NCBI GenBank assembly: GCA_021845725.1
Contig: JAJZVL010000006.1
Location: 1-64,000 of the forward strand
DNA length: 64,000 bases
From: Actinomycetes bacterium
Lineage (GTDB): Bacteria > Actinomycetota > Acidimicrobiia > Acidimicrobiales > RAAP-2
Reading direction: 5' to 3'
Each line of letters starts with the position of its first letter. The stretch's first letter is position 1. A program made the translations under genes and the position numbers. The notes under the pieces are model-generated. The model made no database searches. It had not been told where the DNA came from and saw nothing but the letters and a program-made list of their open reading frames with translations. This document shows positions 33,455 to 41,947 of the stretch, in pieces.

Positions 33455-33979
33455 TCAGCGCCGGTGGATCCCTGTGCGTGTGACCCGGAACTGTGCCGTG
33501 ATCTGACGCCCTGTCGGCGCGATCACGTACCAGTAGCCGCCGACGTTGAGCAGCGCCTGTCCGGTGATCATGCCCGGGATCGTGTCGCCGATCCAGGTGT
33601 AGAGGGGATGGCCGCCGTAGGTGACCTGGAGCTGCCCGTCCGGCCGGCGGATCGTGCCGACGAGCGAGCCGTCGAGACCCTTGCCGACTGCCGGGGTCGT
33701 GGTCGTCGTGATCAGCGGCGGCCAGAGCTTGACGCAGAGCCGTGTGGTGCAGGCGCTCGATGTCGGCGTGTCGGGAGTGAAGTCGTAGAGCGTGCGGCCC
33801 GAGGGCGTCGCGAGGATGCGGCCCGCAGGTGACCGCTCGGACGACACTGTCACGCCTCTCGTCGTGGTCGGAGTGACGGTGAACGAGCTCGCTGTGATGC
33901 CGCTCGAGCACGCGGCCAGGACGAGGCCGCTCACCGCCAGTGCCGCCGCGCCGGCGAGGTGGCGCCGGATGCGGGTCAT
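33455..33979 (-). CDS. Secreted-repeat lipoprotein (PF03640-type)
   Basis: Encodes 174 residues. The signal peptide ends in lipobox LVLAAC (Cys24), so the protein should be anchored outside the membrane. The mature part has two copies of the LATPSGRTLYDF / VTYGGHPLYTWIGD motif found in COG4315 secreted repeats of unknown role. The start overlaps the preceding gene's stop by four bases (ATGA), so the two are translationally coupled. Confidence 0.85.
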   Translation of the reverse strand: MTRIRRHLAGAAALAVSGLVLAACSSGITASSFTVTPTTTRGVTVSSERSPAGRILATPSGRTLYDFTPDTPTSSACTTRLCVKLWPPLITTTTTPAVGKGLDGSLVGTIRRPDGQLQVTYGGHPLYTWIGDTIPGMITGQALLNVGGYWYVIAPTGRQITAQFRVTRTGIHRR

Positions 33980-34602
33980 GGAGCGTCGGCGGGGTCCGGG
34001 GGATGGTACGTGAGTGGGAGGTCAGCCAGGCGGACGAGCGTAGAGGAGACCCATCGGGTGAGAGCGTCGGCGATCGACGCGAGGGAATCGGGGTCCTCGA
34101 GCTGGACCTCGTCGAAGCGGACCGCTCCTTCGTAGCTTCCCTCGACCGCCCAGCGCACGGTCGGCTCGTCGGCGGGATCGCCGGCCTCGGAGTCGGCGCG
34201 CACCTCTTCGATGGTCGTGGCCGTCCGCACCAGCGGGTCCTGGCCGATCGGCGGGCTCACCGGCGACAGCACCGAGAGCACGCGGTCGGCAGAGGGCGGC
34301 TCGGCGAGGCGCTGGATGCGCATGGAGACCCCGAGGATGGCCTCGGGCATCTCGGTCGGCGCCTCGCCGTTCGACCAGCTGCGGTACGCGGTCTGGCTCC
34401 ACGTCGGCCAGTCGATGGAGATGTCGACGCGTACGCGCGGCGGCTGGCCTTCGCCTGGGAGGCTGTAGCTGGTCTCGAAGGACACGTCACCGAGGAACAC
34501 ATCGACCTGGAACCGCTCCTCGGCGGCCTGGCGTTCGAGGAGCGCCCGGTCCAGCGAGTCCTGCACGGCGGAGATGAGGTCGACGAGAAGGTGGTCGAGC
34601 AC
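33976..34602 (-). CDS. Conserved-looking protein of unknown function
   Basis: Encodes 208 residues from GTG at 34602, acidic and soluble, without signal peptide or membrane helix. It opens with a helix (LLVDLISAVQDSLDRALLER) and continues as mixed beta structure (VDVFLGDVSFETSY, VRVDISIDWPTW). I do not recognise a family. It is translationally coupled to the secreted-repeat lipoprotein gene and divergent from the phosphodiesterase gene. Its codon use matches its neighbours and the frame looks genuine. Confidence 0.6.
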   Translation of the reverse strand: MLDHLLVDLISAVQDSLDRALLERQAAEERFQVDVFLGDVSFETSYSLPGEGQPPRVRVDISIDWPTWSQTAYRSWSNGEAPTEMPEAILGVSMRIQRLAEPPSADRVLSVLSPVSPPIGQDPLVRTATTIEEVRADSEAGDPADEPTVRWAVEGSYEGAVRFDEVQLEDPDSLASIADALTRWVSSTLVRLADLPLTYHPPDPADAP

Positions 34603-34708
34603 GGCGTGCGCGAGGCTACCGGTGAGAGCGCCGCCGGGAGACGGGAGCAGGTGGCGAGCCGGAGTCCCGCGGTTGGACGGTGCCGATCGGCCGAGGCTCC
34701 GACCTGCG

Positions 34709-34714
34709 TATCCT
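34709..34714 (+). promoter_or_regulatory. -10 box of a probable leaderless transcript
   Basis: TATCCT is followed by seven bases and the ATG at 34722; no ribosome-binding site lies between. Confidence 0.5.
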
Positions 34715-34721
34715 CGACGCG

Positions 34722-35651
34722 ATGAAGAGCGGGCGGCCCGTTGCCCCAGCCGGTGGAGACGTGGCAGGCGTGACGTCCGCCGGCAACCCCTGGCTCGACC
34801 GGCGAGTCCTGGCGTACGCGCATCAAGGTGGGGCGTGGGAGGCGCCGGCGTCGACGCTGTACGCGATTCGCGCCGCTCTTGCTTCGGGCGCGACCGCAGT
34901 CGAGCTGGACGTCCATGCGACGGCGGACGGCGAGCTCGTCGTCTGCCACGACGCGACGGTCGACCGCACCACGGACGGCACGGGTGCCATCGCCGCGATG
35001 ACGCTCGCAGAGCTTCGCACGCTCGACAACGCGTACTGGTTCGTTCCAGGTGCCGACGTCATGGCCGGGCTCGAGCCCGGTGACTATCCGTTCCGAGGTC
35101 GCGCCCCCATGGATCCGGACTTTCGCATCCCGACGTTGCGCGAGGTGCTCGAGCAGTTCCCCGGGGTGTTGCTGAACCTCGACGTGAAGCAGACCGCCCC
35201 TGTGGTGAAGCCCTACGAGGAAGCCCTCGCCCGCCTTCTCGCAGAGTTCGAGCGGCGGGACGACGTGATCGTGGCGTCGTTCTTCGACGAGGCCACCGAG
35301 CGCTTCGCCACCTTCGCCCCGGACATCCCCACGTCTGCGGGGATGGCGACCACCGCCGAGTTCTGGAGATCCGTCCAGGCGGGCGGCCCCGCGGCACACG
35401 CCCTCGCGACGGCGTCGAGGCGGCCCGTGGCATTCCAGGTCCCCGAGGTGTACGGCGAGGTCACGGTGGTCGACCGGAGGTTCGTCGACGCTTCCCATGC
35501 CGCCGGCGTCGCCGTCCACGTCTGGACCGTCGACGACGAGGCGCGCATGCACGAGCTGGTCCGCTTGGGCGTCGACGGCATCATCACGGATGTCCCGACG
35601 GTGCTCAGCCGGGTGCTCGCCGAGCTCGGCGCGAGTTGGCGAGGGCGGTGA
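34722..35651 (+). CDS. Glycerophosphodiester phosphodiesterase
   Basis: Encodes 309 residues of the GDPD TIM barrel. It has the catalytic region YAHQGGAWEAPASTLYAI (AHRG in most family members), metal ligands in VELDVHATADGELVVCHD, and VWTVDDEARMHELVRLGVDG near the end. It hydrolyses glycerophosphodiesters to glycerol-3-phosphate and an alcohol. The first catalytic arginine position is glutamine (AHQG), a variant seen in some actinobacterial GDPDs. The ATG at 34722 is chosen because a -10 box lies seven bases upstream; an extension to 34680 has no support. No signal peptide, so likely intracellular. Confidence 0.9.
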   Translation: MKSGRPVAPAGGDVAGVTSAGNPWLDRRVLAYAHQGGAWEAPASTLYAIRAALASGATAVELDVHATADGELVVCHDATVDRTTDGTGAIAAMTLAELRTLDNAYWFVPGADVMAGLEPGDYPFRGRAPMDPDFRIPTLREVLEQFPGVLLNLDVKQTAPVVKPYEEALARLLAEFERRDDVIVASFFDEATERFATFAPDIPTSAGMATTAEFWRSVQAGGPAAHALATASRRPVAFQVPEVYGEVTVVDRRFVDASHAAGVAVHVWTVDDEARMHELVRLGVDGIITDVPTVLSRVLAELGASWRGR

Positions 35652-35704
35652 CGAGCGACACGCTCCCTTGCTGGTCGGCCGCGCTGGGGCCGGGCAAGAT
35701 GGGA

Positions 35705-35788
35705 TCAGCCGCGCCCGCAGTTCGGCTTCTTGCCGTGGTTGGCCTTCTTCTTCCGCCGCAGCTTGCGCTTCACCGTCCGTTTCGACAC
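35705..35788 (-). CDS. Ribosomal protein bL37 (27 residues)
   Basis: A GTG at 35788 opens 27 codons. The product is extremely basic and contains KRKLRRKKKANHGKKPN, matching the KxANHGKRPN core of the actinobacterial mini-protein bL37, known from mycobacterial ribosome structures. That protein is 24 residues, so length and motif agree. A short extra tail, CGRG, follows. It lies alone between the phosphodiesterase and DUF192 genes on the opposite strand. Confidence 0.85.
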   Translation of the reverse strand: MSKRTVKRKLRRKKKANHGKKPNCGRG

Positions 35789-35830
35789 GGCCGCAGACCA
35801 TAGCGCGGCCCAGAGGTAGTTTCGGCCGAC

Positions 35831-36172
35831 ATGCGGACCGTGTGGCTTCTTCGCGGCGGCGACGTGTTGGCCTCTGGCGAGGTTGCAGAGTCGTTCGCTG
35901 ACCGCGCCCGGGGCTTGCTGGGCCACGCGCACTACGACGGCGCGCTGCTGCTCCTGGGCACGCGGACGGTGCACACGGCAGGGATGCGGTTCCCCGTCGA
36001 CGTCGCCTTCCTCGACAAGGACCTGTACGTGCTGGCGACGACGACGCTGCGCACGTGGAGCGTCGCGCTTCCTCGGCGCCGAGGCGCCCACATCCTCGAG
36101 GCGCAGGCCGGCGCCTTCGAGCGGTGGCGGCTCGAGGCGGGCGACCAGATCGAGATCCGCGAGACGACGTGA
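35831..36172 (+). CDS. DUF192 family protein
   Basis: Encodes 113 residues of the DUF192 beta-barrel: ESFADRARGLLGHAHYDGAL, HTAGMRFPVDVAFLD and ILEAQAGAFERW are family landmarks. The ATG is preceded eight bases upstream by TAGTTT, a possible leaderless -10. It overlaps rsmI by four bases (GTGA) and starts the rsmI-metG-tatD-rsmA-ispE run. Biochemical role unknown. Most family members are secreted; this one shows no signal peptide. Confidence 0.85.
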   Translation: MRTVWLLRGGDVLASGEVAESFADRARGLLGHAHYDGALLLLGTRTVHTAGMRFPVDVAFLDKDLYVLATTTLRTWSVALPRRRGAHILEAQAGAFERWRLEAGDQIEIRETT

Positions 36173-37164
36173 GCGGGCGGGCCGGCAGCCTCGTGCTCGT
36201 CGCCACCCCGATCGGCAACCTGGGCGACCTGTCGCCGCGAGCCGTCGAGACGCTGCGGAGCGCTGACATGGTGTGCTGCGAGGACACGCGTCGCACCCGG
36301 GTGCTGCTGAGCGCCGCGGGCATCCCTGCCGGCGGCAGGCTCCGGTCCCTTCACGCGCACAACGAGTCCCAGCGGATCCCCGAGGTGCTCGCCGCCATGT
36401 CGGGAGGCCGGACGGTGGCGGTGGTGACGGACGCCGGGACGCCGGGGGTCTCGGACCCCGGCGCGCGCCTCGTGAAGGCCGCTGTTGACGCGGGTCTCGA
36501 GGTGAGCGCGGTGCCCGGTCCTTCGGCCGCTCTCGCCGCGCTCGTGGTGAGCGGTCTGTCCACCGACCGCTTCTGCGTCGAGGGTTTTCTCCCCCGCTCG
36601 GGCGCGGCGCGGCGGCGGCGGCTGGACGCGGTGGTGTCGGACCCGCGCACGGCGGTGATCTTCGAGTCCCCCCAGCGACTCGCCTCGACGCTCGCCGAGC
36701 TCGCCATGCGCGCCCCGAGGCGGGCCGTCGCAATCTGCAGGGAGCTCACGAAGGTCCATGAGGAGGTGTGGCGCGGCACCGCAACGGCGGCCGCCGACCT
36801 GTTCACCGGGCGTGCCCTGCGCGGCGAGGTGGTGATCGTCGTGGAGGGGGCGGCCGAGGCGATGGCGGGCGGCGAGCTCGGCCCTCTCGCTCGGGCGGAG
36901 CCCTCGGACGAGGAGCTCGCACGAGCGGTCTCGGCCCAGCTCGGCTCGGGGCGATCCGTCCGCGACACCGCAGACGCGGTCGCGGACGACCTCGGGGTCA
37001 GTCGTCGACGCGCCTATCGCGCGGCTCTCGACGCCGAGCGGCGGGAGCGGCGCTCGCACGAAGGAGCACGGGGCCCAATCGGCCGGGACGCTCGGGAGGG
37101 GACGGGAAGGGGCGGGAGGCACGGGGCAGAGGGCCGCCCCTCGGGGAGTGGTCGTGCCGATTGA
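36169..37164 (+). CDS. rsmI: 16S rRNA (cytidine-1402-2'-O)-methyltransferase
   Basis: Encodes 331 residues. It has the tetrapyrrole-methylase-like SAM fold with LVLVATPIGNLGDLSPRAVE at the start, VCCEDTRRTRVLL and VVTDAGTPGVSDPG. The GTG at 36169 overlaps the DUF192 stop. The 30-residue C-terminal tail is Gly/Arg-rich and variable. It methylates the ribose of C1402 in the decoding centre of the small subunit. Its neighbours include another 16S methyltransferase gene, rsmA. Confidence 0.95.
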   Translation: MSGRAGSLVLVATPIGNLGDLSPRAVETLRSADMVCCEDTRRTRVLLSAAGIPAGGRLRSLHAHNESQRIPEVLAAMSGGRTVAVVTDAGTPGVSDPGARLVKAAVDAGLEVSAVPGPSAALAALVVSGLSTDRFCVEGFLPRSGAARRRRLDAVVSDPRTAVIFESPQRLASTLAELAMRAPRRAVAICRELTKVHEEVWRGTATAAADLFTGRALRGEVVIVVEGAAEAMAGGELGPLARAEPSDEELARAVSAQLGSGRSVRDTADAVADDLGVSRRRAYRAALDAERRERRSHEGARGPIGRDAREGTGRGGRHGAEGRPSGSGRAD

Positions 37165-37170
37165 CCCCGG

Positions 37171-37176
37171 TACTCT
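37171..37176 (+). promoter_or_regulatory. -10 box of a probable leaderless metG transcript
   Basis: TACTCT is followed by seven bases and the GTG at 37184. A TTGACC at 37161 is too close to serve as its -35. Confidence 0.5.
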
Positions 37177-37183
37177 ACGGGCG

Positions 37184-38806
37184 GTGCCCCCCTTCTACGT
37201 CACGACCCCCATCTACTACGTGAACGACGCGCCGCACGTCGGACACGCCTATACCACCGTCAACGCAGACGCGCTGGCACGCTGGCACCGCCTGTGCGGC
37301 GACGAGGTGTTCTTCCTCACGGGCACCGACGAGCACGGCGCCAAAGTGGCCGAGGCTGCCGGCGAGCACGGCGTGTCGCCCAAGGAGTGGGCCGACACGG
37401 TCGTGCAGCGCTTCGTCGACGCGTGGAGAGACCTCGACATCTCGAACGACGACTTCATCCGCACGACCGAGCCCCGCCATCACCACGCCGTGCAGGCGTT
37501 CCTCCAGCGCATCTACGACAACGGCTACATCCGCCTGGACACCTACCGAGGCCTCTACTGCGTGTCGTGCGAGGACTACTACACCCCCGAGCAGCTCATC
37601 GACGGCAACTGCCCTGTCCACGGCCGCCCGGTCGTCGAGATGGAGGAGGAGAACTACTTCTTCGAGCTCTCGAGGTTCGAAGACCGCCTCTTGCAGTGGT
37701 ACGACGAGCATCCCGAGGCGGTCCGGCCGGCGACCAAGCGCAACGAGGCCCTGAGCTTCGTGAAGGGCGGTCTGAAGGACATCTCCATCACGCGCACCTC
37801 GATGCGTTGGGGCGTCCCGGTCCCCTGGGACGAGAGGCACGTCTTCTACGTCTGGTACGACGCGCTCGTCAACTACCTGACCGCCATCGGCTACGGCGAG
37901 GACGAACCGAGGTGGCGACACTGGTGGCCCGCCGTGCACCATCTCATCGGCAAGGAGATCATCCGGTTCCACTGCGTGTGGTGGCCGGCGATGTGCATGG
38001 CGGCCGGCGTCGATCCCCCGGCGCACGTCTTCGTGCACGGCTGGCTGCTCGTCGGCGGTCAGAAGCTGTCGAAGACGCTCGTGCGAGAGCACGCGCAGCT
38101 GGCCGCCGCTGGTGGCGGCGGCTTCGACGGCGCGGCGGGCCCCGACAAGCCCGACAAGGAGGCCGCCGACGCCGGCTCGCCGGCTCGCCCGCTCCGCCTG
38201 ACGGAGATCGCTCCGCAGTCGCTCACCGAGGACTTCGGCGTCGACGCCACGCGCTACCACCTCCTGCGGGACGTGCCGCTGGGCACCGACGGCGACTTCT
38301 CCTACGAAGGCCTGGTCTCCAGGTACAACGCGGATCTTGCCAACAACCTCGGGAACCTCGTGGCCCGTGTCGCGACGGTCGTGGGGACCAAGTGCGGAGG
38401 CATCGGTCCGGCCCCCGATCCACTGAGCGCGCTCGGGGCGGTCGCTCTCGAGGTCGTGTCGGACGCGACCGAGGCCTGGACGCGCTTCGCCCCTCACGAG
38501 GCGCTCGAGGCGACCTGGCGGCTCATCGGCGCAGCCAATGCCGCGTTGGAAGCGGCCGAGCCCTGGAAGGCCGAGCCGGGCCCCAGCGTCGACGCGGTGC
38601 TCGGCGACGCGCTCGAGGTGCTGCGGCTCGTGAGCGTGCTCGTGTGCCCTGTGATGCCCTCGGCGGCAGCCGAGATCTGGCGGCGGATCGGGCTCGATGG
38701 CGCGCCGCAGGACCGCCGTGTCCCTGCGGACGCGCGCTGGGGCGGGTACCCCGGCGGGGTGCCGGTGGTGAAGGGCACGCCGCTGTTCCCGCGCCGGAAG
38801 GTCTAG
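37184..38806 (+). CDS. metG: Methionyl-tRNA synthetase with an insertion after the KMSKS loop
   Basis: Encodes 540 residues. The HIGH motif is HVGH at 18-21, the zinc knuckle CVSC...CPVH is near 125-150, and the KMSKS motif reads KLSKT at 294-298. Normally the sequence continues GNVIDP...FGVDALRY within about 20 residues. Here about 40 extra residues (Gly/Ala, then Asp/Lys-rich) intervene before EDFGVDATRYHLLRD. The anticodon-binding domain follows and no C-terminal tRNA-binding domain is present. It charges initiator and elongator tRNA-Met. The GTG at 37184 is chosen by the -10 box and by the usual PFYVTTPIYYVN start. Confidence 0.95.
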   Translation: MPPFYVTTPIYYVNDAPHVGHAYTTVNADALARWHRLCGDEVFFLTGTDEHGAKVAEAAGEHGVSPKEWADTVVQRFVDAWRDLDISNDDFIRTTEPRHHHAVQAFLQRIYDNGYIRLDTYRGLYCVSCEDYYTPEQLIDGNCPVHGRPVVEMEEENYFFELSRFEDRLLQWYDEHPEAVRPATKRNEALSFVKGGLKDISITRTSMRWGVPVPWDERHVFYVWYDALVNYLTAIGYGEDEPRWRHWWPAVHHLIGKEIIRFHCVWWPAMCMAAGVDPPAHVFVHGWLLVGGQKLSKTLVREHAQLAAAGGGGFDGAAGPDKPDKEAADAGSPARPLRLTEIAPQSLTEDFGVDATRYHLLRDVPLGTDGDFSYEGLVSRYNADLANNLGNLVARVATVVGTKCGGIGPAPDPLSALGAVALEVVSDATEAWTRFAPHEALEATWRLIGAANAALEAAEPWKAEPGPSVDAVLGDALEVLRLVSVLVCPVMPSAAAEIWRRIGLDGAPQDRRVPADARWGGYPGGVPVVKGTPLFPRRKV

Positions 38807-38810
38807 CCCG

Positions 38811-39764
38811 ATGCCCGACGTCCCTCGTCCAGCTCACACGACCGGCGCGACATCCGGCCAGGCCGCGACAGGCCTCGAATGGGTCGACTCCCACTCGCAC
38901 CTCCAGGACACCTACCTCCTCGGCGAGCGCGGGCCCGACCCGGCGCGAGAGGGACGTGGCGATGGGGCTGGTGCGGGAGCGGAGGGACCCGGCACCGAGG
39001 CGCTGCTGGCCGGCGCGCTACGACGCGCCTCGGAAGCTGGGGTGCGGCGGATCGTGTGTGTGGGCACCGGGCCCGCTACTTCCAAGGACGCGCTCGCGCT
39101 CGCGCACCGGAGCGCTTCGGGCGAGCTCGGTGCCGGTGCCCCTGCGATCTGGGCGACCGCGGGGCTCCATCCTCACGACGCGTCTCGAGGCACCGAGGAG
39201 ACCATCGCGTTCCTCGAGCGCGCGGTGGCGAGCGGCGACTCCGCCTCGCAGGGCGGCCGACTGGTCGCGGTGGGGGAGTGCGGGCTCGACTACCACTACG
39301 ACCACTCGGCGCGCGACGTGCAGCGACATGCGTTCGCCGAGCAGGTCGTCGTAGCCCAGCGGCTGGGGCTCGCGCTCGTCATCCATGCCCGTGACGCGTG
39401 GGACGACCTCTTCGACGTGCTGCGAGCCGAGGGCGTCCCCGAGCGAACCGTGCTGCACTGCTTCACCGGCGGCCCCGAGGAGGCGAGGAGGTGCCTCGAT
39501 GCAGGGATGGTGCTCTCGTTCTCCGGCATCGTGACGTTCAAGAACGCCGCCGACGTGCGCGAGGCGGCCGCCCTCTGCCCGCTGGACCGGCTCCTCGTCG
39601 AGACGGACAGCCCGTTCCTCACCCCCGTGCCGCACCGGGGGAGGGCGAACGAGCCGTCGTACGTGCCCCTCGTCGGCGCGGCCGTTGCCCAGGCGAAGCG
39701 ACTGGCTCTCGCACAGGTCGCCGACGCGACCGGCGCGAATGCGATCCGCGTGCTCGGCCTGTGA
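38811..39764 (+). CDS. tatD: TatD-family metal-dependent hydrolase
   Basis: Encodes 317 residues: EWVDSHSHL (metal histidines), GLHPHD, GECGLDYHYDHS, LHCFTGG and LLVETDSPFL. The family comprises metal-dependent deoxyribonucleases and deacylases. A Gly/Ala-rich insertion of about 20 residues lies between the first strand and the next helix (around residues 40-60). Its stop overlaps the rsmA start by four bases, the common metG-tatD-rsmA order. Confidence 0.93.
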   Translation: MPDVPRPAHTTGATSGQAATGLEWVDSHSHLQDTYLLGERGPDPAREGRGDGAGAGAEGPGTEALLAGALRRASEAGVRRIVCVGTGPATSKDALALAHRSASGELGAGAPAIWATAGLHPHDASRGTEETIAFLERAVASGDSASQGGRLVAVGECGLDYHYDHSARDVQRHAFAEQVVVAQRLGLALVIHARDAWDDLFDVLRAEGVPERTVLHCFTGGPEEARRCLDAGMVLSFSGIVTFKNAADVREAAALCPLDRLLVETDSPFLTPVPHRGRANEPSYVPLVGAAVAQAKRLALAQVADATGANAIRVLGL

Positions 39765-40576
39765 GCCTCGAACGTGTCGACGTTCGCCGTCTCATGGGCG
39801 ACCACGAGCTGCGGCCGAGCAGGGCGCTGGGCCAGCACTTCGTCGCCGATCCGAACACGATCCGGCGGATCGTCAGGATGGCTCGCGTCGACGCCGCTTC
39901 CCACGTGGTCGAGATCGGTGCGGGGCTCGGGTCGCTCACCGTCGAGCTCGCACGGACCGGCGCGGAGGTCGTGGCGGTCGAGGTGGACCGGCACCTCATA
40001 CCCGTTCTGCACTCGGTCCTCGACGGCGTTTCGAACGTACGTGTCGTGCACGACGACGGCCTGCGCCTCGACTGGCAGCAGCTTCTCGGGAACAGCGGCC
40101 CGTGGAGCCTCGTGGCGAACCTTCCCTACAACGTCGCGACGCCCATGGTGCTGCGGGTTCTCGAAGTCGCGCCGCAGGTCGGCTCCATGCTGGTGATGGT
40201 CCAGCGCGAGGTGGGCGAGCGGCTCGCGGCAGGTCCGGGCGAGAGTGCGTACGGCGCGGTGTCGGTCAAGCTGCGCTACTGGGCGCGTGCGGCGGTCGTC
40301 GGCACGGTGCCGCCGACCGTGTTCGTTCCCCGCCCGTCGGTCGACTCCGCGCTCGTGCGGATCGACCGGCGTGACGCGCCGTGGGTCGCGCCGTCGGTCG
40401 TCTCCTACGAGCGCCTGCGTGCCGTGGTGGACGCGGGGTTCGGGCACCGCCGCAAGATGCTCCGGCGGTCCCTCGCAGGGGTCGTCGCGCCCGAGCGGTT
40501 CGCCGAGGCAGGCGTGCTCCCGACCGCACGTGCCGAGGAGCTCGACGTCGCGCAGTGGGGGGCGCTCGCGCGGTGA
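39761..40576 (+). CDS. rsmA: 16S rRNA (adenine-1518/1519-N6) dimethyltransferase
   Basis: Encodes 271 residues: LGQHFVADPNTIRRIV, SAM loop VVEIGAGLGSLT, catalytic NLPYNVATPM and the FVPRPSVDSALV segment. It dimethylates two adenines in helix 45 of 16S rRNA late in small-subunit assembly. GTG overlaps tatD; its stop overlaps the ispE start (GTGA at 40573). Confidence 0.96.
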   Translation: MSLERVDVRRLMGDHELRPSRALGQHFVADPNTIRRIVRMARVDAASHVVEIGAGLGSLTVELARTGAEVVAVEVDRHLIPVLHSVLDGVSNVRVVHDDGLRLDWQQLLGNSGPWSLVANLPYNVATPMVLRVLEVAPQVGSMLVMVQREVGERLAAGPGESAYGAVSVKLRYWARAAVVGTVPPTVFVPRPSVDSALVRIDRRDAPWVAPSVVSYERLRAVVDAGFGHRRKMLRRSLAGVVAPERFAEAGVLPTARAEELDVAQWGALAR

Positions 40577-41424
40577 CGCGCGCGACCTCCGGGCACCGCC
40601 TCACCGGCTCGGTGCTCGTCGCCCCGGCCAAGCTCACCGTCTCGTTGAAGGTGGTCGCCCGCCGAGTCGACGGGTACCACGACATCGACGCCGAGATGGT
40701 CACCCTGGACCTCTTCGACCGCTTGGTCGTCGACCCCGCCAGGAGCGGCGTGGAGGTCGTCGCGGTGCCAGGGGCGCGAGCCGAAGCGCTCACCTGCGGT
40801 CCGGACAACCTCGTCCCCCGTGCGCTGGCAGCCGCAGGTCGAACCGCCTGGGTGCGGGTGCACAAGCACATCCCGGTGGGCGGAGGGCTGGGGGGCGGGT
40901 CCGCCGACGCGGCTGCGATCCTGCGGTGGGCGGGGGTCGCCGATCTCTCCGTGGCGGCGGCGCTCGGGGGGGACGTGCCGTTCTGCACGATCGGCGGCCG
41001 TGCGCGCGTCCAGGGCATCGGCGAGCGCGTGACCCCGCTTGCCTACGAGCACAGGGAGTTCGTCCTCCTGGTCCCGCCCTTCGGGGTGGACACGGCGGCG
41101 GCCTACCGGCGCTGGGACGCGCTGGCAGCGGAAGGCGGCGGGCGCATCTGCGAGTCGGGCGAGGCCAACTCGCTCACCCAGGCCGCGCTGGCCGTCGAGC
41201 CGCGCCTTGCAGCGTGGCGCGACCTGCTCGGCGAGCGGACGGGGAAGACCCCCGTCCTCGCGGGGAGCGGCTCCACCTGGTTCGTCGAAGGCTCGGCCGA
41301 AGCGCTCGGCGTGGGCAACCGAGAGGTGCTCGCCTGCGGGCGCGAGCAAGGGCGCCTCATCCCGGTACGCACCGTCCCGGCAGGATGGACGGGTCCGGGG
41401 TCCGATGGAGCCCCTGAGGACTAG
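40573..41424 (+). CDS. ispE: 4-diphosphocytidyl-2-C-methyl-D-erythritol kinase
   Basis: Encodes 283 residues of the GHMP kinase family: VAPAKLTVSLKVV with RVDGYHDI, the phosphate-binding IPVGGGLGGGSADAAA, and a short C-terminal LAGSGSTWFV. It performs the fourth step of the methylerythritol phosphate route to isoprenoids. The first conserved segment normally reads PAKINLxLxV, and here LTVSL replaces INL, a small deviation. Coupled to rsmA. Confidence 0.93.
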   Translation: MTRATSGHRLTGSVLVAPAKLTVSLKVVARRVDGYHDIDAEMVTLDLFDRLVVDPARSGVEVVAVPGARAEALTCGPDNLVPRALAAAGRTAWVRVHKHIPVGGGLGGGSADAAAILRWAGVADLSVAAALGGDVPFCTIGGRARVQGIGERVTPLAYEHREFVLLVPPFGVDTAAAYRRWDALAAEGGGRICESGEANSLTQAALAVEPRLAAWRDLLGERTGKTPVLAGSGSTWFVEGSAEALGVGNREVLACGREQGRLIPVRTVPAGWTGPGSDGAPED

Positions 41425-41430
41425 CGCCGG

Positions 41431-41529
41431 CTACTTGCCGGCGCGTCGCTGCCAGCGCGTCGCCTTCAGCATCTTCTTGTGCTTCTTCTTCCGCATGCGC
41501 TTGCGGCGCTTCTTGATGAGGCTTCCCAT
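41431..41529 (-). CDS. Ribosomal protein bS22 / AURKAIP1-COX24 domain mini-protein (32 residues)
   Basis: The minus-strand ATG at 41529 opens MGSLIKKRRKRMRKKKHKKM and ends RRAGK. This matches the 33-residue actinobacterial bS22 protein seen in mycobacterial small subunits, which starts MGSxIKKRRKRM. It converges on ispE with only a six-base gap. Confidence 0.9.
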   Translation of the reverse strand: MGSLIKKRRKRMRKKKHKKMLKATRWQRRAGK

Positions 41530-41611
41530 GGCTCGGGGCAGGTTACAGGCCTGGCGCGCCGAGCGCCATGTCGGGACCGCCTCGGCGAGACCCGTGCAGG
41601 GTCAGCCGTCG

Positions 41612-41848
41612 CTACCGGCTGCGCCCCGGTGGTGTGGTGCGCACTGGGATCGGCAGGACCCCCGGGCGGGGTGCCGGCCACATGGCGCCGAGGATCTTGT
41701 CGAAGACGAAGGACGCGCCTGCGGCGGCTCCCTGCCATGCGTCGAGCACCCGCCGCTGCGCTGAGCGGCCGGGTCGCCCGCCTGCGGAGCGCCGGCTGCC
41801 GCCGTGCTCCCTGCGGTCTTGCCTTCCCGGTTCCCGATCCCTGGCCAT
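41612..41848 (-). CDS. Small basic protein of unknown function, 78 residues
   Basis: The ATG at 41848 is preceded by AAGGAGG, one of the best ribosome-binding sites of the window. The N-terminal half is Arg/Gly-rich (MARDREPGRQ...); the C-terminal half has an ordered-looking AWQGAAAGASFVFDKILGAM and a Pro-rich end. No family recognised. It lies between the mini ribosomal protein gene and the two-component kinase gene. A longer start at 41884 has no comparable site. Confidence 0.55.
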   Translation of the reverse strand: MARDREPGRQDRREHGGSRRSAGGRPGRSAQRRVLDAWQGAAAGASFVFDKILGAMWPAPRPGVLPIPVRTTPPGRSR

Positions 41849-41947
41849 GTCGATCGCCTCCTTCGGCCATCCTTCCCCGCCCACATAAGGGAAGGATCAC
41901 GGCCACGTGAATTCGGGATAAGAAGCGGACGATCGTACAGAGGTGCG

